Made by a program: the position numbers and the translations under genes. A stretch of DNA of 5,248 nucleotides from an uncultured Clostridia bacterium (GTDB lineage: Bacteria > Bacillota > Clostridia > Oscillospirales > Oscillospiraceae), in assembly GCA_947176425.1 (NCBI GenBank), contig CAMWQV010000196.1, positions 1 through 5,248 on the forward strand, written 5' to 3'. Shown in pieces: positions 1-5,248 of this stretch (the stretch's first letter is position 1; each line of letters begins with the position of its first letter). The notes under the pieces are model-generated. The model worked only from the letters and a program-made list of their open reading frames with translations. It made no database searches and was not told where the DNA came from.

Positions 1-949
1 CCGAAAATACTTTCTGTTCCGCCGCGCATTTTACGACGGCGTTTGCCGGGTGTACGTTGACGTCTACCTGCTGTAACGGGAGATCGATATGCAGCACACA
101 GCCCGGAAATTTTCCCTTCATATGACGGTTGGCATACGCCTCCTCCAAAGCGGATGTCAGCAGCTGCGAACGGATCAGCCTGCCGCAGCAGAAAAACGTC
201 TGCATCGCCCGTGTGCCGCGGCAGAACAGGGGCTTTGTGACAAAACCGCGGACTGTGACGTTTTCTCCGCAGCCGTCAACTGCGGCCAGACTGTGGGCAA
301 AATCCCGTCCGCGCACGGCGTAGACCGCAGACAGCAGCTTGCCGTCGCCGGGGGTATGCATTTCCGTTTTGCCGTCCCGGATATATTGGATTGACACGTC
401 CGGACGGCTCAGCGCAATCTGCTGCAGCAGCGCGCCCGCTGCGGAAGCTTCCGCGCTGTCTGATTTCATGAATTTCAATCTTGCAGGCGTATTATAAAAC
501 AAGTCGCGTACCACAAAGGTGGTTCCCTCCGGACAGCCTGCCGGCGCTGCCGTATTCGGGACGCCGCCCTCCAAATGCAGCGACGCGCCGTTGTCCGCGT
601 CCTTCTGGCGGGACAGTACATCCATACGGCTCACCGCGGAAATCGCCGCCAGAGCTTCTCCGCGGAATCCCAGCGTACCGATTGCCGCCAAATCCTCCGC
701 CTTGCGGAGTTTGCTGGTCGCGTGGCGGAGAAACGCGGTGGGAAGCTCCTCGGGAGCGATGCCGCAGCCGTTGTCCGTCACACGGATCAGCGACATCCCG
801 CCGTTCTGTATCTCGACGATTATAGCGGAAGCCCCCGCGTCAATCGCGTTCTCCGCCAGCTCTTTTACAACGCTGGCTGGGCGTTCAACGACCTCGCCGG
901 CCGCGATCAGGTCCGCTATATGGGGGGATAACTGTTGAATTTTCGGCAT
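1..949 (-). CDS. mutL: DNA mismatch repair protein MutL, N-terminal part (cut by the left window edge)
   Basis: MutL couples mismatch detection by MutS to strand nicking and excision, using a GHKL-type ATPase that dimerises on ATP binding. The 316 codons present cover the ATPase and most of the transducer domain. Visible motifs are IAAGEVVERPASVVKELAEN at residues 15-34 (general-base Glu30, Mg-binding Asn34), DNGCGI 59-64, RHATSK 75-80, GFRGEAL 94-100 and DLFYNTPAR 149-157. The C-terminal endonuclease and dimerisation domain lies outside the window, so its metal-binding motif cannot be checked. The ATG at 949 is preceded by a GAGGGG Shine-Dalgarno (963-958) with 8 nt spacing, and lies 18 bp after the mutS stop, so the genes are probably co-transcribed. 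Two usually conserved sites differ: the transducer VNxR motif reads CCGR (254-257), and the lysine of the HPAK motif is Asn303. The frame is otherwise intact, so I do not call it a pseudogene. Confidence 0.96.
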   Translation of the reverse strand, partial: MPKIQQLSPHIADLIAAGEVVERPASVVKELAENAIDAGASAIIVEIQNGGMSLIRVTDNGCGIAPEELPTAFLRHATSKLRKAEDLAAIGTLGFRGEALAAISAVSRMDVLSRQKDADNGASLHLEGGVPNTAAPAGCPEGTTFVVRDLFYNTPARLKFMKSDSAEASAAGALLQQIALSRPDVSIQYIRDGKTEMHTPGDGKLLSAVYAVRGRDFAHSLAAVDGCGENVTVRGFVTKPLFCRGTRAMQTFFCCGRLIRSQLLTSALEEAYANRHMKGKFPGCVLHIDLPLQQVDVNVHPANAVVKCAAEQKVFS

Positions 950-967
950 ATATGATTCCCCTCTTTC

Positions 968-3553
968 TTATTGCAGCTTCTGTTTCAGTTCGTACAGCAG
1001 GCTCATTGCCTCCAGCGGCGTCAGGACTTCCGGCTGTGTCCGGCGCAGGCGGTCGATAACTTCCGCCTCTCCAAGCGCGTCCAATGATACCTGCTCTGCC
1101 GGGGGCGCGGCCAGCAGGGGCGTTGTATGACCGCTCTGATTCTCCAGTTCTTTGAGAATCGCTTTCGCTTTCCGTACAACAGCGTCCGGAAGTCCCGCCA
1201 GTTTTGCCACCTCAATGCCGTAACTGCGGTCAGCGCCGCCGGGCAGTATTTTTCGCAGGAAGATGATCTCGTCGCCCCGGCTTTTGATTGCAATATTATA
1301 ATTCCTGACGCCGGGAAGTTCTTCTTCCAATGTGGTCAGTTCGTGGTAATGGGTGGCAAACAGCGTTTTTGCGCCCAGCTTTTTTCGGTCCGCGCAGTGT
1401 TCCAGAACCGCACGGGCGATACTCATACCATCAAACGTACTTGTTCCGCGGCCGATTTCGTCCAGGATCAGCAGGCTCCGGCTCGTAGCGTGCTTCAAAA
1501 TGTCCGCCACCTCGGTCATCTCTACCATAAATGTGGACTGCCCCGCGCTCAGATCGTCACTGGCGCCGATACGGGTAAAAATACGGTCTACGATACCGAT
1601 ATGCGCCGCTCTTGCGGGGACAAAAGAACCAATCTGCGCCATCAGTGTAATCAATGCGACCTGACGCATATAGGTTGATTTCCCCGCCATATTGGGGCCG
1701 GTGATGATCGCGGCGCGGTTTTCCTGCTCTCCCATATAAGTATCGTTGGGGACAAAAAGCGCGTCTTTCAGAACGCATTCCACAACAGGGTGGCGTCCGT
1801 CGTGTATCTCGATCACGCCGCTCTCGTCTACAACGGGGCAGCAGTAGTTATTTGCCGCCGCCGCGCAGGCCAAAGAACACAATGTATCCAGCTCCGCGAC
1901 TGCCGCGGCTGCCGACTGAATCCGGACCATTTCATCCCGCACCTGTTCCCGCAGCTGCATAAACAGGTCGTACTCCAGCGAGACAACGCGGTCGCTGGCG
2001 CTGAGAACCGTGTTTTCCAGTTCTTTTAACTCCTGTGTGATGTATCTCTCACAGTTTGCCAGCGTCTGCTTCCGTATATACTCCGCCGGGACCTGACTGT
2101 AATAGGACTTGCTGACCTCAATATAATATCCGAAAACTTTGTTATAGCCTACTTTCAGGCTTTTAATGCCGGTTTTCTCTTTTTCACGGTTCTCCACCTC
2201 GGCAATCACGCTTTTTCCGCCGCTGAGAATATCATGAAAACGGTCTACGTCCTTATTGTACCCCGGACGGATAAATCCTCCCTCGCGGATGGAAAAGGGC
2301 GGGTCATCCACAATGGCGCTGCACAGCAGGCCAAAAACATCCTCCAGCGTATCCAGAGAACGGTATAATTCGCCCAGGCGTCCGGCTGCAAAAAAACGGA
2401 GCCGTTCTTTCACTTCCGGCAGCTTGCCCAGGGAAGTCCGCAGAGATGCCATATCCCGTCCGCCTGCCGTGCCGCTGTCGATTCTGCCGGTGAGGCGTTC
2501 CATATCGTTGATTCCCGACAGTGCAAGGACCAGTTCTTCCCGGTTGATTGTATCTTTCAGCAGGGCGTCCACCGCGCTGAGACGGCGGTTGATTGCGGAC
2601 GCGTTCAGCAGCGGGCGTTCCAGCCAGGACCGGAGCAGACGGCCTCCCATAGCTGTTTTTGTCTTATCCAGCACCCACAGGAGAGAACCCCGTTTTTCGT
2701 TGCTGCGCATGGTAGACGTTAATTCCAGATTCCGGCGGGCGGTCAGGTCCAGCTCCATAAAGCGGCCTTCCTCGTAGTATTCCAGGTCCCGGATATGGCT
2801 CAGGTCCGTTTTCTGCGTCTCGTACAGGTACGAAAGCAGTCCGCCTAAGCACTGCACCGCCGCCGGAACAGGCAGTCTGACTTCTTCGCCGTATTGATTT
2901 TTGACCCGCTGCGCGGCGTCCTCCAGACGGAAACGGTCCTCACTGTAATTTTCCGTCAGACAATGAAACTTTTCCCGCAGAAGCTTCAGCAAAGCCTTTT
3001 CCTGGTATGCCTGATTGTTAAGGACCGCTTCCACAGGGGAAAACCGTCCCAGCTCGTTCAAAATATGGCTGAGACGTTCGGGACCGCTGAAAGATGTGAC
3101 ATGCGTCTGTCCTGTCGTCGCGTCGCAGAAGCAAAGCCCCGCTGTCTCTGTGTCCATAAAGACCGCACAGATATAATTCGAGCGGCTGCTGTCCAGCATT
3201 GACGCGTCTACCGTACCGGGCGTGATTACGCGGATGATATCCCGCTTCACCAGACCTTTCGCCTGACTGGGGTCCTCCGTCTGCTCGCAGATCGCGACTT
3301 TATAGCCCTTTGCAATCAGACGTGCAATATAGCTTTCACAGGAGTGGTAGGGCACGCCGCACATGGGTGTCTGCTGACCCTCCGGCTTGTTCCGGTCGCG
3401 GGTCGTCAGGGTCAGGTCCAGTTCCTGGCTGACAAGCTTCGCGTCCTCATTGAACATCTCATAAAAATCTCCCAGCCGGAAAAACAGGATAGAATCTTTA
3501 TACTGATCTTTTATCTCTAAATATTGCCGCATCATCGGCGTTATTTCCGCCAT
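968..3553 (-). CDS. mutS: DNA mismatch repair protein MutS
   Basis: MutS is the sliding-clamp ATPase that scans DNA, binds mismatches and small insertion/deletion loops, and recruits MutL. At 861 residues it is close to the usual length (about 850-860 in E. coli and B. subtilis) and is complete. Domain I carries the mismatch-wedge motif GDFYEMF (28-34; Phe30 and Glu32 are the mismatch-contacting residues). A connector follows to about 250, then the lever (RNLELT 274-279) and the clamp (about 430-540). The ABC-type ATPase shows Walker A GPNMAGKST (619-627), the DDLSAGQSTF segment (666-675), Walker B LLILDE (694-699) and ATHYHE (733-738). The helix-turn-helix segment near SYGIEVAKLAGLP (777-789) completes the dimer interface. 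The tail ends with the TPLEAMSLLYELK segment typical of Bacillota. The ATG at 3553 has an AAGGAG site (3566-3561) 7 nt upstream. It lies 32 bp after miaB and 18 bp before mutL. All catalytic motifs are intact. Confidence 0.98.
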   Translation of the reverse strand: MAEITPMMRQYLEIKDQYKDSILFFRLGDFYEMFNEDAKLVSQELDLTLTTRDRNKPEGQQTPMCGVPYHSCESYIARLIAKGYKVAICEQTEDPSQAKGLVKRDIIRVITPGTVDASMLDSSRSNYICAVFMDTETAGLCFCDATTGQTHVTSFSGPERLSHILNELGRFSPVEAVLNNQAYQEKALLKLLREKFHCLTENYSEDRFRLEDAAQRVKNQYGEEVRLPVPAAVQCLGGLLSYLYETQKTDLSHIRDLEYYEEGRFMELDLTARRNLELTSTMRSNEKRGSLLWVLDKTKTAMGGRLLRSWLERPLLNASAINRRLSAVDALLKDTINREELVLALSGINDMERLTGRIDSGTAGGRDMASLRTSLGKLPEVKERLRFFAAGRLGELYRSLDTLEDVFGLLCSAIVDDPPFSIREGGFIRPGYNKDVDRFHDILSGGKSVIAEVENREKEKTGIKSLKVGYNKVFGYYIEVSKSYYSQVPAEYIRKQTLANCERYITQELKELENTVLSASDRVVSLEYDLFMQLREQVRDEMVRIQSAAAAVAELDTLCSLACAAAANNYCCPVVDESGVIEIHDGRHPVVECVLKDALFVPNDTYMGEQENRAAIITGPNMAGKSTYMRQVALITLMAQIGSFVPARAAHIGIVDRIFTRIGASDDLSAGQSTFMVEMTEVADILKHATSRSLLILDEIGRGTSTFDGMSIARAVLEHCADRKKLGAKTLFATHYHELTTLEEELPGVRNYNIAIKSRGDEIIFLRKILPGGADRSYGIEVAKLAGLPDAVVRKAKAILKELENQSGHTTPLLAAPPAEQVSLDALGEAEVIDRLRRTQPEVLTPLEAMSLLYELKQKLQ

Positions 3554-3585
3554 CGTTTATCTCCTTTTTCTTTTGTTGGCCGTGT

Positions 3586-4998
3586 TCACAACTGGACCGC
3601 TTCCCCAAAAAGCGCCCAGGTATTGCTGTCCACAATCCGGACATCAGCATATTGTCCGACCAGAGAGCTTGGGCCGGACAGGTGGACCAGACGCCCGCCA
3701 TGTGTACGGCTGGAAAGCGGCCACTTGGGATCTTCTGTCACGGCGTCCACCAGAACCCGGACCGTTTTGCCGGTGTACATCCGGTGAAGTTCTGCGGATA
3801 TACGGTTCTGTGCGTCCAGAAGGCGGTCAAACCAGACCTGCTTTTCTTTCCGTGAAGCCGGGTCCGGCATGGACGCCGCTGGCGTGCCGGGACGGGGGGA
3901 GTAGATGAAAGTAAAAAGCGCGTCATAACGGACTTCTTCGATCAGGGAAACCGTGTCCATTGCTTCCGCCTCCGTCTCGCCGGGAAATCCGATGATGATA
4001 TCGCTTGTCAGGACCAGATCCGGCATGACGCTGCGTGCATACCGCACTTTGTCCAGATACTGCTCCCGCGTATAGCCCCGGTTCATCGCCCGCAGGATGC
4101 GGCTGTTTCCCGACTGTACCGGCAGATGCAGCTGCTTTGCCACATGCGTACAGCGGGCCATTGTGTCAAATAATTTCTCGCCTGCGTCCTTGGGATGGCT
4201 GGTCATGAAGCGGACAAGATATTCTCCGGGAATTTTATCGATCTCTGACAGAAGTGCGGAAAAATCCATGGGCTTGTCTAAGTCTTTCCCGTAGGAATTG
4301 ACATTCTGCCCCAGCAGCGTAATTTCTTTATAGCCGCTCTCCACCAGCTGGCGGACTTCTTCTAAAATAAATGCCGGGTCACGGCTCCGCTCACGCCCCC
4401 GCACATACGGGACAATACAATAGGAGCAGAAATTGTTGCAGCCGTACATGATCGATACCCATGCCTTGACGCCGCTCTCCCGCACTACCGGCAGTCCTTC
4501 CGCGATGGACCCCCGTTCTTTTTCAATCGAGAATACTCGCCCGCGTTTTTCCAGCACATCCCACAGCAGTTCCGGAAATTTCCACAGCGCCTGCGGCCCG
4601 AAAACCAAGTCTACATGCCGGTAAGAAACCCGCACTTTTTCCGCTACTGTCTCCTGCTGCGCCATACATCCGCAAAGACAAATGACTGCATTCGGGTCCC
4701 GCTCCTTGACATGCACCAGCTGCCCAATCACACCAAAGACCTTTTTTTCCGCATTCTCACGGATTGCGCAGGTATTGATCACAATGATATCCGCCATAAA
4801 AGGGTCCTGCGTAAAACCGCACCCCATCTCCGCCAGCATTCCCATAATGCGCTGGCTGTCCGCCACATTCTGCTGGCATCCGTAGGTCTCGACCATCGCC
4901 AGCGGCGCACGCTCCCCCCCGCTGAATCGCGCCGCCAGCCGTCTCATTGTTTCCCGCTGCCGCTGTATCTCTGCGGCTGGTATTACTGATCTCTCCAA
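3586..4998 (-). CDS. miaB: tRNA-2-methylthio-N6-dimethylallyladenosine synthase MiaB (TTG start)
   Basis: MiaB is a radical-SAM methylthiotransferase that converts i6A37 to ms2i6A37 in tRNAs reading codons that begin with U, stabilising codon-anticodon pairing. From the TTG start it has 470 residues, close to E. coli MiaB. The N-terminal MTTase domain has the three auxiliary-cluster cysteines: Cys41 (ETYGCQQN), Cys77 (NTCAIREN) and Cys111 (CGCMAQ). The radical-SAM motif CNNFCSYC gives Cys187, Cys191 and Cys194, followed by IVPYVRGRERSR. A C-terminal TRAM RNA-binding domain spans about 408-470. The start was chosen because AAGGAG (5011-5006) sits 7 nt before the TTG, and the next upstream ATG in frame (5094) lies upstream of the likely promoter -10. 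A downstream ATG at 4947 has a weaker ribosome site and is the alternative. The GCQQN and TRAM domain favour MiaB over the related MtaB and RimO. It is the first gene of the apparent miaB-mutS-mutL operon. Confidence 0.96.
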   Translation of the reverse strand: MERSVIPAAEIQRQRETMRRLAARFSGGERAPLAMVETYGCQQNVADSQRIMGMLAEMGCGFTQDPFMADIIVINTCAIRENAEKKVFGVIGQLVHVKERDPNAVICLCGCMAQQETVAEKVRVSYRHVDLVFGPQALWKFPELLWDVLEKRGRVFSIEKERGSIAEGLPVVRESGVKAWVSIMYGCNNFCSYCIVPYVRGRERSRDPAFILEEVRQLVESGYKEITLLGQNVNSYGKDLDKPMDFSALLSEIDKIPGEYLVRFMTSHPKDAGEKLFDTMARCTHVAKQLHLPVQSGNSRILRAMNRGYTREQYLDKVRYARSVMPDLVLTSDIIIGFPGETEAEAMDTVSLIEEVRYDALFTFIYSPRPGTPAASMPDPASRKEKQVWFDRLLDAQNRISAELHRMYTGKTVRVLVDAVTEDPKWPLSSRTHGGRLVHLSGPSSLVGQYADVRIVDSNTWALFGEAVQL

Positions 4999-5005
4999 AA
5001 TTGTT

Positions 5006-5011
5006 CTCCTT
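5006..5011 (-). promoter_or_regulatory. Ribosome binding site deciding the TTG start of miaB
   Basis: AAGGAG read on the minus strand, followed by a 7-nt spacer (AACAATT) and then TTG. It is the only strong Shine-Dalgarno near the 5' end of the miaB frame, so it selects the non-ATG start at 4998. Confidence 0.85.
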
Positions 5012-5038
5012 CTTTTATAATGATTCTTTTTTCTATCT

Positions 5039-5067
5039 ATTATAATGCCTGCTGTTTCAAAAAACAA
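5039..5067 (-). promoter_or_regulatory. Probable sigma-A promoter of the miaB-mutS-mutL operon
   Basis: Read on the minus strand, a perfect -10 TATAAT lies at 5044-5039, and a weak -35 TTGTTT at 5067-5062 is separated from it by 17 bp. Transcription would start near 5032, giving a leader of roughly 35 nt before the miaB TTG with no room for a riboswitch. The -35 matches the consensus at only three positions, so the assignment rests mainly on the -10, the spacing and the location. A nearer TTGAAA is only 10 bp from the -10 and cannot serve as the -35. Confidence 0.65.
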
Positions 5068-5113
5068 GACTTCTCTATCAAACGTCATACGCAAAAAAAT
5101 TTTAAAAATACTC

Positions 5114-5142
5114 TTGACAAATGCTTCTGTTCATGGTATTAT
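5114..5142 (+). promoter_or_regulatory. Strong sigma-A promoter of the tRNA-Gly gene
   Basis: The -35 is a perfect TTGACA (5114-5119). A 17-bp spacer follows, then the -10 TATTAT (5137-5142), preceded by TG at 5134-5135, which makes an extended -10 (TGnTATTAT). An A/T-only tract at 5093-5110 directly upstream could act as an UP element for RNA polymerase alpha. The start site would be near 5149, leaving a leader of about 45 nt to be removed by 5' processing (RNase P) before the mature tRNA at 5194. The strength fits a stable RNA gene. It faces away from the miaB promoter, with the two -35 elements about 46 bp apart. Confidence 0.85.
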
Positions 5143-5193
5143 TTCCAAGCTGACGATTTGCTGACGCGGCGGGACGAACAGTATCTTGTATAT

Positions 5194-5248
5194 GCGGGTG
5201 TAGCACAATGGCCAGGGCACCAGCCTTCCAAGCTGGGGATGCGAGTTC
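5194..5248 (+). tRNA. tRNA-Gly, anticodon UCC (3' end cut by the window edge)
   Basis: The first 55 nt of a tRNA are present. The acceptor 5' strand is GCGGGTG (5194-5200), followed by T8-A9, D-stem GCAC (5203-5206) with GGGC (5215-5218), and D-loop AATGGCCA containing the conserved GG. The anticodon stem CCAGC/GCTGG (5220-5224 and 5232-5236) pairs perfectly around the loop CTTCCAA, so the anticodon is TCC (5227-5229), which reads GGA and GGG glycine codons. A 4-nt variable loop GGAT follows, then the T-stem GCGAG and the first T-loop bases TTC. The body closely resembles bacterial glycine tRNAs with this anticodon. The rest of the T-arm, the acceptor 3' strand and the CCA lie beyond the window. 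The D-stem has an unusual A12/G23 opposition. As a GGN reader it is not itself an expected MiaB substrate. It may start a tRNA cluster to the right. Confidence 0.95.

Noticed and set aside
89..938. Several overlapping plus-strand open frames of 64 to 139 codons at the left end
   Set aside because: They lie opposite mutL, whose minus-strand frame is continuous and carries all the MutL ATPase motifs. The plus-strand products are rich in Arg, Pro and Ser without recognisable motifs, as expected for antisense shadows in GC-rich DNA.
1127..1678. 183-codon plus-strand open frame opposite the mutS ATPase domain
   Set aside because: It mirrors the most conserved part of MutS (Walker A to H-loop), which fully explains the absence of stops. 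Its product shows no domain, and I see no convincing ribosome site.
2256..2777. 173-codon plus-strand open frame opposite the mutS core
   Set aside because: A very Arg- and Ser-rich low-complexity product, typical of an antisense frame of a GC-rich gene; no independent support.
5052..5057. TTGAAA on the minus strand as the miaB -35 element
   Set aside because: Only about 10 bp from the TATAAT, too short for sigma-A; TTGTTT at 5067-5062 has the correct 17-bp spacing.
4999..5094. N-terminal extension of miaB from the ATG at 5094
   Set aside because: This stretch contains the likely promoter and the Shine-Dalgarno of the TTG start. Its residues are Lys/Arg/Ile-rich and unlike a MiaB N-terminus.
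5149..5166. Short direct repeat GCTGACG twice just downstream of the tRNA promoter
   Set aside because: Seven bases repeated once, 11 bp apart, is easily chance; no operator symmetry or further copies are seen.
1..5248. Mobile elements, CRISPR arrays, riboswitches, defence genes or other novel systems
   Set aside because: No repeat arrays, inverted-repeat ends, transposase or integrase motifs appear. The leader of the operon is too short for a riboswitch, and coding sequence fills nearly the whole window. It looks like ordinary core chromosome.

Overview
The window is ordinary, densely coded bacterial chromosome carrying a mismatch-repair and tRNA-modification gene cluster. The gene order miaB-mutS-mutL on one strand, the clean Shine-Dalgarno sites close to AAGGAG, the sigma-A-type promoters and the style of the MiaB and MutL proteins (for example GCQQN in MiaB) all point to Clostridia (Bacillota). 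The coding DNA is moderately GC-rich, which fits an Oscillospiraceae-like lineage better than classical low-GC Clostridium. That family-level placement is inference.

Layout. All three protein genes lie on the minus strand, so transcription runs from right to left. miaB (4998 to 3586) encodes the tRNA A37 methylthiotransferase. It is followed after 32 bp by mutS (3553 to 968), the mismatch sensor, and after 18 bp by mutL (949 to the left edge, N-terminal 316 codons only). I see no terminator-like hairpin in either gap, so the three are probably one operon. A promoter upstream of miaB (-35 around 5067-5062, -10 TATAAT at 5044-5039) fits this and favours a TTG start for miaB at 4998. On the plus strand a tRNA-Gly (anticodon UCC) begins at 5194 and runs off the right edge. 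A near-consensus promoter with an extended -10 sits upstream of it at 5114-5142. The roughly 195 bp between miaB and the tRNA is therefore a compact divergent promoter region.

How the genes work together. MutS recognises base mismatches and small loops and recruits MutL, an ATP-driven mediator that in organisms without MutH usually carries its own nicking activity in the C-terminal domain (outside this window). MiaB adds the 2-methylthio group to i6A37 of tRNAs that read UNN codons. Its substrate is made by MiaA, whose gene commonly follows mutL in Clostridia and may lie just left of the window.

No previously undescribed system is visible. The points most worth checking are substitutions at usually conserved positions in MutL (Asn303 in place of the ATP-contacting lysine, and Cys-Cys in place of the usual Val-Asn in the transducer domain), a weak beta-clamp-binding motif in the MutS tail, and an A12/G23 mismatch in the D-stem of the tRNA-Gly. 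No stretch longer than 300 bp lacks a gene.
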